From: MGBC163016 sp910588905
GTDB taxonomy: Bacteria > Actinomycetota > Coriobacteriia > Coriobacteriales > Eggerthellaceae
Assembly: GCA_948616985.1 (NCBI GenBank)
Contig: CAPGDO010000001.1
Span: forward strand, 62,001-126,000
DNA: 64,000 nucleotides
Reading direction: 5' to 3'
The notes under the pieces were generated by a model. The model was not told where the DNA came from and did not search any database. It saw nothing but the letters and a program-made list of their open reading frames with translations. The number at the start of each line of letters is the position of its first letter. The first letter of the stretch is position 1. Of the stretch, positions 8,764 to 16,791 are shown one piece after another. Position numbers and translations under genes: made by a program.

Positions 8764-9698
8764 GGGTCAACGTGGTGTCGGCGAAGCAGCGCAGCTTGAA
8801 GCTGTTGCTTCCCCTTCCAGCTGCTGATGCCAACAAATACACACGGGGCAAGCTGACCGTCATAGGGGGTTCAGCACGCTATCCTGGCTCGGCATGCCTT
8901 GCCGGTGCCGCTGCATTCCGGACGGGCGCGGGCTATGTGGAATGCCTGTGCGCTCCGGAGACGGTGCCGCTCATCCAAGGGTATATGGCGTCCCTTGTGG
9001 CCCGTCCCTGGGACGTGGAGGCAGTGCGCGCCTCTTTGGGTGCTCCGGTGGATGAGCGCCATCCCCAGGCCTGTCTCATAGGGTGTGGCATGGAAGATGA
9101 CGGAAGCCATCAACGCGCTCTGGTCGAAGAGGCTCTGACCACCTGCGCAGTTCCCCTCATCTTGGACGGGGGAGCGTTGAGGGTGGTCGGTCAGGCTTCG
9201 TTGCAGGCGCTCCTTCGGGAACGTGCTTCGAGCGGACGGCCTACAGCCATGACCCCTCATGGCGGAGAGGCTGCAGCATTGGCGAAAGCCGTTGGGATCC
9301 GTATCCCGGAAGAGGATGCGTCTTTGGAGGGCCTTGCTGCATTCGCCTATCAGCTCGCGGATGCCTTTAGGTGCACAGTGCTCCTCAAGGGGCCGCAGAG
9401 CTTCATCGCCACAGCGGCTGCGGACGCGCCTTCAGAGGGCTCATCTTCGGAAGAGCCCACCGTCTTCCTCATGGATCGAGGATCGGCGGCGCTGGCGAAA
9501 GCGGGTACGGGGGATGTGCTGGCGGGGATGGTGGGTGCGCTCATGGCCGAAGGGCAGAAGAGCGGAAGCGCCTGTTTGCTGGCTTCTGCCCTTCATGCAG
9601 AGGCGGCGCGATCCATGGTGAGGGAGATGGGTGTCGTGAGCGTTTGCGCAGAGGATGTGCTGGGTGCCATCCCGGATGCGCTCTCCATGCTCTGTTGA
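8760..9698 (+). CDS. nnrD: NAD(P)H-hydrate dehydratase (ADP/ATP-dependent), stand-alone
   Basis: This ribokinase-like repair enzyme dehydrates the damaged hydrated forms of NADH and NADPH. Visible motifs are the glycine-rich GKLTVIGGSARYPGSACLAG near residue 30, LILDGGALRV in the middle, and the catalytic/anion-hole motif AKAGTGDVLAGMVGAL near residue 245. It has 312 residues and only the dehydratase domain; the NnrE epimerase domain often fused to it is absent. An insert around DAPSEGSSSEEPTV is serine-rich. The start overlaps the acpS stop (ATGA), so the two are coupled. Confidence 0.93.
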   Translation: MRVNVVSAKQRSLKLLLPLPAADANKYTRGKLTVIGGSARYPGSACLAGAAAFRTGAGYVECLCAPETVPLIQGYMASLVARPWDVEAVRASLGAPVDERHPQACLIGCGMEDDGSHQRALVEEALTTCAVPLILDGGALRVVGQASLQALLRERASSGRPTAMTPHGGEAAALAKAVGIRIPEEDASLEGLAAFAYQLADAFRCTVLLKGPQSFIATAAADAPSEGSSSEEPTVFLMDRGSAALAKAGTGDVLAGMVGALMAEGQKSGSACLLASALHAEAARSMVREMGVVSVCAEDVLGAIPDALSMLC

Positions 9699-9776
9699 GC
9701 GGATCTGCTTTCCTTAAATCTACCTGAAGTGCTGACGTTGTTTCTATGATATGCGGACCCGTAGGTTCGCAGCGCG

Positions 9777-9782
9777 TATAAT
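9777..9782 (+). promoter_or_regulatory. -10 box of a probable leaderless promoter
   Basis: A perfect TATAAT ends 8 bases before the ATG at 9791, so transcription would begin at or next to the start codon. There is no SD in the gap. No good -35 is visible at 16-18 bases. Confidence 0.6.
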
Positions 9783-9790
9783 GCTGCCAA

Positions 9791-11608
9791 ATGAGAAGCG
9801 TTGACCAACAAAGCCTTGAGAGCGGTGCAGCATCCTCGGGGATCAAGCTGAAAGCCTCTGAGCCTCTGTCCTCGAATCCCTTCGTGTCGGTGCCTTTGGA
9901 CAAGCAGAAGGGGGCTCCTCCGCCCGTCTCTTCTGCTGCCCCGCGGCAGAAGCGGCTCCGTGTGCCTCGGGGCGGTAGCGCTGAGCGTTTCGCCCAGAGC
10001 AAGGCGCGGGTGCCTCAACCAGCACCTGCTCCCAAGCAGTCCCCCCAACAGAATCCGTCTCCTTCTCTGCGCATCGTCCTCGAAGCTGAGCCTCAGCCCG
10101 AGGAGCTTGCTGCGCCAGACGCCGAGCAGCAGCAAGAAGACGCGGAGAACCTGGCTCGGTTCGCTGCTGCATTCCCCAAGATCCCCAACGGGCTCATCTT
10201 CCGTTTCCCCGATGCGGAGGAGGAGCAGGATCCGGCTTTTGATGCCCGGAGGTACCTTGATGATGATCCCTTCGACCCTGATGGGGAAGATGCCTTCTTC
10301 GGCGAAGCGGGGAGAGCCCCTGTCCCGGGCTTCAAGGGCGCAGACCGCGCCGGGAGGCGTGAACCGGCTTACTTGAATCCGCGCTACGAGAAGATGATCC
10401 GCGAGGCTGAGGCGCGCACCCAGTCCAAGATGCCCCTAAGCCCTTCCCGGACCAGCGCAGCTGCGGGACCAGCGTCGAAGACCGCGCGCATCCCTGCCAT
10501 CTCCGGTCCCCTTGATCGGGGTTCGCGGGCTTCCGCTGACCTCCCGCCCCGTTCCCCCTCGATGGCTGCCGCCTTCAACGGAGCTCCTGCGAAGCGGTCG
10601 GCTGCATCCCATTCGGGAGGCTATGCGCTCCGTGCGCAGTCGGCCCCTGCTACCTTGAAGTGGCAAGACCAAGGGTTCAAGGGGTCTGCTCTTAGCCCGC
10701 GCGCTCTCACACCGGCTGCTTCAGGGCCCCTTCGTGCCCAGTCGTGGGCAGGAGGACTTGGTCCCAAGGACCCTCGGATGCCTGCATCTGCCCATCCCTC
10801 CAGCATTCCTTCTGCTCTGAGCCGGAATAGCGGTCCGCTGCCAGCGAAGCGCTCGCCGCTCCAGCCCATGTCAGCTTCTGCGGCTCCCCAGGCTGTTCCA
10901 GCGGCTCCTTCTCAGGCGGCTTTGGCGGCGCCCTCCTCTTCGGCACGCCCATCAGATGCCATGAACCCGGCTCAGCCGCTGTTGGATTCCCATGCCATCG
11001 AAGAGAGCACCATCTTCGACGAGCCTCCCATTCCCATCTCCGAGGGGATGAAGGATGCGGATAAGAGCCGGAACAAGGGCCGCAAGCTCCTCATAGGCAG
11101 CCTGGTGCTCATCATCGTAGCCCTGGTGGGCATCTTGGCCTTCATCGGCACGACCGGCACCATCCCTGTACCGGAATTCCATATCACCACCGTTGATAAC
11201 ATCGGCAAGGGGGGGCAGACCTCGCCATCGGGTGACTCTGCTGACGACAAGGCCGCTTCCGATGATGATGGGGTGCAGCCTCCCAGCAACGGGGCCGGAA
11301 CGGTCACCTATCGCTATACGGCCAAGACCGCTTCGGGGGTGGAGTATTCCGTAGAGGAGAAGACCATCTTCGATGATGCGGGCAATTGCACGTTCACGAC
11401 CATGGCCATGCAGTTCCCCACAGAAGCAGCTGCGAAGGATTTCACGGACAGCCTAGCTCGGGATCTGGGAGCAAAATACACCCTCGACTCCCTTAATGGG
11501 GCGAATGCCACGGTCACCGTTGACAACAGCGGGTTGGGCCTGGATAGGCAGAGCTATGAGAATGCCCTTCGCTATAGCGTAGATGACTTGGTCATACTCA
11601 AGAAATAG
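9791..11608 (+). CDS. Single-pass membrane protein with long disordered cytoplasmic region and extracytoplasmic C-terminal domain
   Basis: I do not recognise a named family. The 605 residues divide into about 430 residues of low-complexity Ala/Pro/Ser-rich sequence, one hydrophobic segment at about 432-452 (LLIGSLVLIIVALVGILAF), an acidic linker, and a C-terminal domain of about 100 residues beginning near TYRYTAKTASG. That last domain resembles the C-terminus of the protein encoded at 12304-14160. With no signal peptide and positive residues (RNKGRK) before the membrane segment, the N-terminus should be cytoplasmic and the folded domain outside. The start is probably leaderless. Confidence 0.8.
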   Translation: MRSVDQQSLESGAASSGIKLKASEPLSSNPFVSVPLDKQKGAPPPVSSAAPRQKRLRVPRGGSAERFAQSKARVPQPAPAPKQSPQQNPSPSLRIVLEAEPQPEELAAPDAEQQQEDAENLARFAAAFPKIPNGLIFRFPDAEEEQDPAFDARRYLDDDPFDPDGEDAFFGEAGRAPVPGFKGADRAGRREPAYLNPRYEKMIREAEARTQSKMPLSPSRTSAAAGPASKTARIPAISGPLDRGSRASADLPPRSPSMAAAFNGAPAKRSAASHSGGYALRAQSAPATLKWQDQGFKGSALSPRALTPAASGPLRAQSWAGGLGPKDPRMPASAHPSSIPSALSRNSGPLPAKRSPLQPMSASAAPQAVPAAPSQAALAAPSSSARPSDAMNPAQPLLDSHAIEESTIFDEPPIPISEGMKDADKSRNKGRKLLIGSLVLIIVALVGILAFIGTTGTIPVPEFHITTVDNIGKGGQTSPSGDSADDKAASDDDGVQPPSNGAGTVTYRYTAKTASGVEYSVEEKTIFDDAGNCTFTTMAMQFPTEAAAKDFTDSLARDLGAKYTLDSLNGANATVTVDNSGLGLDRQSYENALRYSVDDLVILKK

Positions 11609-11698
11609 GGGTCTTCGCTGCCCCTAGGACCATGGGGTCTGGTATCATGGGAGCAATACATTCTCGCCCGTATCGTCAATGAAGAAGGAGAATGCCCC

Positions 11699-12280
11699 TT
11701 GCGCACGGGAAGGCAGGCGGTCACTCGCAGAAGAGCGCAGAAGCGCTCCAAAGGGCACGCCAAGCTCAAGGGTGTGGCATTGCTCTTGGCTTCCCTGCTG
11801 ATGGTCACCTATGCCATTCCTTGCTTCGCAGCAAGCATCTGGGATGAAGGGCTCTCCTCTCAAGGCGGGGGCACCATCTTCGCCGCTCCTATCAAAGACG
11901 CTGATTACGTAGCAGAGGCAACCTCTGATGATCCTTCTCCGGCTGCTGCCAGTGCCTCTTCGGTCCGGGCGGCATCCAAGGTCAATGCTTCCGTGACCGA
12001 GACCACAGGTCCTGGCATAGCTGCCGATGAGGATGCGGTCGTCTCTGCTAAGAAGCGCGTCCAGGCCGTCTCTGCGGCTAAGGTCGAGCGCGATGCCGTC
12101 ATAGGCGTCATCTCGGCAGAAAGGGTCCAGCAGGACCGCACCCTTGAATTGATGAGCGCTTCGTTCGCCCTTGCTCTGGGGCTGCTCTGCGCCATCCTGG
12201 GCACTCGGTCCATCGCCTCTGCGCGCAAGGCGCGGGCAAGCATTGCCTCGGTCTCCTATAGCAATGCCCTGAAGGCGTGA
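11699..12280 (+). CDS. Small secreted or membrane protein of unknown function
   Basis: A 193-residue protein with no recognisable family. It has a basic N-terminus, a hydrophobic signal-like segment at about residues 23-46 (GVALLLASLLMVTYAIPCFA), an Ala/Ser/Thr-rich middle, and a second hydrophobic stretch at about 148-165 (SASFALALGLLCAIL) followed by basic residues. This suggests an exported loop anchored near its C-terminus. I use the TTG at 11699 because AAGGAG at 11685-11690 lies 8 bases before it; the nearby ATG at 11692 opens a different, short frame. It sits between two paralogous membrane proteins and probably belongs to the same unit. Confidence 0.65.
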   Translation: MRTGRQAVTRRRAQKRSKGHAKLKGVALLLASLLMVTYAIPCFAASIWDEGLSSQGGGTIFAAPIKDADYVAEATSDDPSPAAASASSVRAASKVNASVTETTGPGIAADEDAVVSAKKRVQAVSAAKVERDAVIGVISAERVQQDRTLELMSASFALALGLLCAILGTRSIASARKARASIASVSYSNALKA

Positions 12281-12303
12281 CACCGTCTTCAGAAGGGAAC
12301 CCC

Positions 12304-14160
12304 ATGGCCCCCCAAGATACAGATCAGATCTCCCTGAACGACCTCTTCGCCGCCTTTGGGGTAGCCGAGGAGCGCAAAGATGCTCCTGCTGATCAGGAGG
12401 CTGCTCCTCCGGTGCAGGAGGCGCCGAAGGCACCTGACACCACAGAGGCTGACCTGCTTCATGCGCTGGGGATCCCTGAATCCACTCTGCCCACCGAAGG
12501 CACGAAGGCTAACGGCTCTTCAGAGGCAAGAGAGGAAGAGCTGAAGGAGCTGCGCGAAGAGCAGCGGGACCGGGCCTTGCAATGGGAACGAGAGATGACC
12601 CAGGCGAAGGAAGAGGGGGCTGCAGCCGAAGAGCAGAGCCACACTGAGGACCCCGCATCCCCGGAGGACGTTCGCACTCAGCCGCTTCCCGCTCAGACGC
12701 ATCCTCTGCCCACTAAGCGGATCGGGGCTTTGCAGCCGCTCTCCTCGGGAAGCGCCCCTCAGGGAAGCACCCCGGCGGGAGGCATGGGAGCTCCCCAGGG
12801 AGCCCAAGGTTTCCAATCGCACCCTCAGCAGCCCTATCCTCCCTACGCTCAGCCATGGCCGCCTCGGCAGCCTTATCAACCTCAGCAACCCCATCCGTTC
12901 CCTCCGGGAAGGATGCCTCATCCCGCCCCTACCCAGCAGCCCTATCCGAGCTCGCAGCCTCAGGCGCAGGGTCAGCCCCTGCCGTGGGGGCAGGGCGCTC
13001 CTACGCAACCCCTTCCGGAACGGCTCCAGCAAAGCCAGCCTGTCCAGGGGAGATGGCCGTCTGCGGCTGAGATGCCGTCGGGTCGCATCGCTTCGCTGGA
13101 GCAGGGTCGCAAGCTACCTGAGCAGGCTGTTCCTGGGGGCATCTCAGCCCTCGAGCCGGTCGAAGTTGCTGTTCCTGAGAACCAGAGCGTTCCAGAAAGC
13201 CAGGATCTTGCAGCTGACCTCTTGCAACCCGCTGCTGCCTCTTCCTGGGAATCGGGGATAGCTTCCCAGGATATGGCACGCCCCTTCGTGGCCCCTGCTC
13301 AGCCAGCGGTCGCAGTGGTGGCTGAAACGCCTGTTCAAGCACCGGATGCGGATGCCTCTGAGGGATCCGCCGTGCCCCAAGAAGCCCCAGAGGCCTCTCC
13401 AGCCCCGGCTGAATCAGAACCGCCTGCACCCTCAGAGCCTCTGGTCGTCGAGGCCGTCATCCTCCCTGAGAATGCTGGCGCCCCCTTGGTTCCCAGCGGG
13501 GGAGGGTTGCAGCCGCCTATGCCCTTCGGCTACGCCCCGCCTCCTCCCGTGGCTTATCAGCATCCTGCATACCCGCCACCTCTGGTGGTCCCTCCTGCTC
13601 AGACCGTTTCTTCGGGGGCGCTTGATAAAGAGGAGCGCTCATCCAAGACCACCCATATCATCGGGGCGGCTCTGATCGTCATGGCGGTGGCCTGCGCCAT
13701 CGTAGCTGTGTGCTTGATCACGGGCACGTTCGATCTGACGGGCTCTAAGGGGAGCAACCATGCACCCTCTCAGGTGGCCGGGCAGACGACGCCCGGTGCT
13801 CCGTCTGGTGGGGAGGGGAGCGGGGGAGCAGCTGATGCTGGCCGTACCACTGAGAAGGTATTCAGCTATGTGGTACGCGGTATGGATGGCGGTACCCATG
13901 AGACCATCGAGACAGCCACCTTCGGACAAGACGGCAAGCTCGTTTCCAGTGTCTTGCGGATATCAGTGGATTCCCAAGAGGATGCTGATAGCCTTCTTGA
14001 GCAGCTCAAGCAGGATTACGGCTCGTACTTCGTGGATGGCACCGCCACAGCAGAGCAGGTGGAGTGTACGGTCAGCTCCCCGCGGGATGACCTGGATGAG
14101 GCTACGTACACAGAGCTGCTCTCTACCAACGTCTCCGAATTCAAGGTGGTCTCTGAGTAA
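12304..14160 (+). CDS. Single-pass membrane protein, Pro/Gln-rich, paralogous C-terminal domain to the 9791 gene product
   Basis: A 618-residue protein of unknown function. The N-terminal 440 residues are low complexity: an acidic, Glu-rich first part and then a Pro/Gln/Tyr-rich stretch (PYPPYAQPWPPRQPY) near residues 180-240. A membrane segment at about 453-475 (IIGAALIVMAVACAIVAVCLI) leads to a Gly/Ser linker and a C-terminal domain of about 100 residues (FSYVVRGMDGGTHETIETAT onward). This domain aligns by eye with the C-terminus of the protein at 9791-11608, sharing an aromatic strand, an acidic Asp-Gly turn, a helix with repeated Asp/Leu, and a final YTELL strand. ATG 12304 is preferred over GTG 12277 because AAGGGAA precedes it. 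Confidence 0.78.
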   Translation: MAPQDTDQISLNDLFAAFGVAEERKDAPADQEAAPPVQEAPKAPDTTEADLLHALGIPESTLPTEGTKANGSSEAREEELKELREEQRDRALQWEREMTQAKEEGAAAEEQSHTEDPASPEDVRTQPLPAQTHPLPTKRIGALQPLSSGSAPQGSTPAGGMGAPQGAQGFQSHPQQPYPPYAQPWPPRQPYQPQQPHPFPPGRMPHPAPTQQPYPSSQPQAQGQPLPWGQGAPTQPLPERLQQSQPVQGRWPSAAEMPSGRIASLEQGRKLPEQAVPGGISALEPVEVAVPENQSVPESQDLAADLLQPAAASSWESGIASQDMARPFVAPAQPAVAVVAETPVQAPDADASEGSAVPQEAPEASPAPAESEPPAPSEPLVVEAVILPENAGAPLVPSGGGLQPPMPFGYAPPPPVAYQHPAYPPPLVVPPAQTVSSGALDKEERSSKTTHIIGAALIVMAVACAIVAVCLITGTFDLTGSKGSNHAPSQVAGQTTPGAPSGGEGSGGAADAGRTTEKVFSYVVRGMDGGTHETIETATFGQDGKLVSSVLRISVDSQEDADSLLEQLKQDYGSYFVDGTATAEQVECTVSSPRDDLDEATYTELLSTNVSEFKVVSE

Positions 14161-14243
14161 ACCCCTTTCTCAGGACCCTCTTCGATCTGCCCTAACAGGG
14201 CCTGGTGCGATGCTCTGTTGGGAACAGCATTGACGAGATAAAA

Positions 14244-14267
14244 AAGAGCCGCCCGCGGGCGGCTCTT
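14244..14267 (-). terminator. Rho-independent terminator of the 14285-14512 gene
   Basis: A perfect 24-base palindrome (stem AAGAGCCGCCCG). On the minus strand it is followed by a run of T, which suits the minus-strand gene whose stop is 18 bases away. It may also stop readthrough from the plus-strand gene ending at 14160. Confidence 0.85.
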
Positions 14268-14284
14268 CTCAAAGCAAGTGAGAT

Positions 14285-14512
14285 CTACTCAGCGCGAGAG
14301 GCTGCGAACTTCTCAACGGTGCTCACGAAGGTGTTGTACAGATCCGGGGAGATGAGCACAGAGGAGACCTGGCCATCAGTGATCATGACCTTGACCTTCT
14401 GGTCCTTCACGATGTCGATCAGCTCAGTCTCGGACATGCGGTCCATCTCAGATTTGGTGATCATCCAGTCATTCAGGCTTTGCAGGCGCGGGAGATTCAG
14501 TCCCTCATTCAT
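14285..14512 (-). CDS. Small protein of unknown function
   Basis: A 75-residue protein. AAGGAG lies 7 bases before its ATG and a strong terminator follows it, so it is probably a real gene. It is predicted to be mostly helical with a short strand section (VKVMITDGQVSSVLISPDLY) in the middle. I recognise no domain. It is divergent from ligA, with about 150 bases between the starts. Confidence 0.65.
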   Translation of the reverse strand: MNEGLNLPRLQSLNDWMITKSEMDRMSETELIDIVKDQKVKVMITDGQVSSVLISPDLYNTFVSTVEKFAASRAE

Positions 14513-14664
14513 GTAGATGCTCCTTTTCCACGTAAACGTTCGGCAAGCATTCCATGCCTGCTCACAATCAGCTATTGATTATAGTCAATAATCACGGGAA
14601 AATCGTTCAAACTTGCAAAAACATCACGGGACCCACACCCGCAGAGCGGGGCGAAGGACGGGAT

Positions 14665-16767
14665 ATGTCAGAGAGGGAACAGGCCATGACCTTCGAGGAA
14701 GCCAAAGAGAGAGCAGCGGCCCTTCGGGCAGAGATAGAGCGTCATACCTACCTCTATTATGCGCTGGATGCACCGGAGATATCCGATGCTGCCTATGACT
14801 CCTTGATGCGGGAATTGAAGGCATTGGAAGAGGCGTTCCCAGAACTCGATCAGGACGACAGCCCCACCAAGCGCGTAGGTGGATATGTGGAGCGGCAGTT
14901 CAGTCCCGTTCGCCATGCCCATCGCATGTATTCGCTGGATAACGCCATGGATGAGGCGGAGCTCATCAGCTGGATGGAGGGCATCGAAGAGCTCTATGGC
15001 CATCTTCCCGCCCTTTGCTGTGAGCTCAAGATAGATGGCTCCTCCATCGCCCTTACCTATAAGAGGGGCCTGCTCATCCAGGCAGCTACCCGGGGGGATG
15101 GCGTCACCGGCGAAGATGTCACGGCGAACATGATGGGAGTCAAGGACATCCCCAAAGCCCTTGAGCAGTCTTCCTTGGAGCAAGTGGCGGACCCGGATGT
15201 CCTCCTTGAGCTCCGTGGCGAGGTGTACATGCCGAAATCCAGCTTCGACGCGTTGAACCTGGAAGCGGAGGCTGAGGGTAAGAAGCCCTTCGCCAATCCC
15301 CGCAACGCAGCGGCTGGCTCCCTGCGCCAGAAGGATGCCGCGGTCACCGCCAAGCGGGACCTGGCAACCTTCATGTATTCCGTATCCGACAACCGCGCCC
15401 TCCAGGTCAAGGGTCAGTGGGAGCTTCTGGAATGGTTGAAGGGGGCAGGCTTCTCCGTGAACCCGGATGTCCAGCTCTGCACCACGCGGGATGAGGTCCT
15501 CTCCTTCTGTGCGGCCTGCCTGGAGAAGAGGGAGAAGCTGCCCTATGAGATAGACGGCGTGGTGGTGAAGGTGAACGACTTCGCCCTCCAAGACACCGCT
15601 GGGTTCACCTCCCGTGCACCGAAATGGGCCATCGCCTTCAAGTTCCCCCCTGAGGAGAAGACCACGCGCCTCCTGGGCATCACCGTGCAGGTGGGGCGCA
15701 CGGGGGTTCTCACTCCTGTGGCAGAGCTAGAGCCCGTGGCTGTGGCGGGATCCGTGGTGGCCCGGGCCACCCTTCACAACGAGGATGAGGTCCATCGCAA
15801 GGATGTGCGCATCGGGGACACGGTCATCGTGCGCAAGGCGGGGGATGTGATACCCGAGGTTCTGGGGCCGGTCATATCGCTGCGGCCTGACGATGCCCTG
15901 CCTTGGGAGGCTCCCACCATCTGCCCCAGCTGCGGGATGCCCGTGGTGCGCGAAGAGGGAGAGGCCCAGTTGCGCTGCGTGTCCATAGATTGTCCTGCTC
16001 AGGCGGCAGAGCGGCTCCTTCATTGGGTGAGCCGGGATGCCATGGACATAGACGGCATGGGGGAGGAGATCATCGGACGGCTGGTGGAAGTGGGTCGTGT
16101 GAGCGATGTGGCGGATTTCTACTCTCTGACCGAACCTGAGCTGGCATCCCTCACTACAGGGCGCGTGAACAAAGAGGGGGCGGCTATCACCTTGGGCCAT
16201 ACCGTGGCCGAGAAGCTGGTGGCGGCCATCAATGCCTCTCGCACGCGGGATCTCTCCCGAGTGCTCTGCGGGTTGGGCATCCGGCATATCGGGAAGAACA
16301 TGGCTGCCGAGATAGCTGAGACGTACCCCTCCATGGATGCGCTGATGGAGGCTTCCGAAGAGGAGCTGCAGCAGATCGACGGCATAGGCGAGCGGGCTGC
16401 GGCCAGCATCTGGACGTTCCTGCGCACACCGGATAACGTGAGCGTGCTCGAGCGCTTGCAAGCGGCGGGAGTGGCCATGGCCGTGCAAGCGCGTCCGGGA
16501 CAGGCTAAGCCCCAGAGCCTGGAGGGTCTCACGTTCGTCTTGACCGGCACGTTGACGGATCTTCGCCTCTCCCGTGATGAGGCAGCGGATGCACTCAAGG
16601 CTTACGGGGCGAAAGTGTCCTCGAGCGTATCCAAGAAGACCTCCTTCGTAGTGGTGGGAGACAACCCCGGGTCCAAATACGACAAGGCCGTCAAGCTTGG
16701 AGTTCCTGTGTTGGATGAGGTCCAGCTCGCTGCTGTCATAGACACCGGCCAGCCCCCTGTTCTATAA
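14665..16767 (+). CDS. ligA: NAD+-dependent DNA ligase
   Basis: It seals nicks in DNA during replication and repair using NAD+. The 700-residue length matches the family. The N-terminal Ia domain binds NMN (YYALDAPEISDAAYD), the adenylation site is CELKIDGSSIAL with lysine about residue 122, and the OB domain follows. A four-cysteine zinc finger starts at CPSCGMP (near residue 420), then come helix-hairpin-helix repeats (GIRHIGKNMA, IDGIGERAA) and a BRCT domain from about residue 614 (LEGLTFVLTGTL). I take the ATG at 14665, with GAAGGACGG upstream, instead of an in-frame ATG at 14554 that would run through the intergenic promoter region. Confidence 0.97.
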   Translation: MSEREQAMTFEEAKERAAALRAEIERHTYLYYALDAPEISDAAYDSLMRELKALEEAFPELDQDDSPTKRVGGYVERQFSPVRHAHRMYSLDNAMDEAELISWMEGIEELYGHLPALCCELKIDGSSIALTYKRGLLIQAATRGDGVTGEDVTANMMGVKDIPKALEQSSLEQVADPDVLLELRGEVYMPKSSFDALNLEAEAEGKKPFANPRNAAAGSLRQKDAAVTAKRDLATFMYSVSDNRALQVKGQWELLEWLKGAGFSVNPDVQLCTTRDEVLSFCAACLEKREKLPYEIDGVVVKVNDFALQDTAGFTSRAPKWAIAFKFPPEEKTTRLLGITVQVGRTGVLTPVAELEPVAVAGSVVARATLHNEDEVHRKDVRIGDTVIVRKAGDVIPEVLGPVISLRPDDALPWEAPTICPSCGMPVVREEGEAQLRCVSIDCPAQAAERLLHWVSRDAMDIDGMGEEIIGRLVEVGRVSDVADFYSLTEPELASLTTGRVNKEGAAITLGHTVAEKLVAAINASRTRDLSRVLCGLGIRHIGKNMAAEIAETYPSMDALMEASEEELQQIDGIGERAAASIWTFLRTPDNVSVLERLQAAGVAMAVQARPGQAKPQSLEGLTFVLTGTLTDLRLSRDEAADALKAYGAKVSSSVSKKTSFVVVGDNPGSKYDKAVKLGVPVLDEVQLAAVIDTGQPPVL

Positions 16768-16768
16768 T
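16763..16768 (+). promoter_or_regulatory. -10 box for the LCP gene
   Basis: TATAAT overlaps the ligA stop codon, 23 bases before the GTG start at 16792. This leaves room for a short leader containing the GAGG ribosome site. No clear -35 is seen. Confidence 0.5.
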
Positions 16769-16791
16769 CCTTCAGTCAAAAGCGAGGACGC

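Noticed and set aside
14554..14664. A longer LigA start at 14554
   Set aside because: The extra 37 residues lie in the AT-rich promoter region with no SD and do not fit the family N-terminus.
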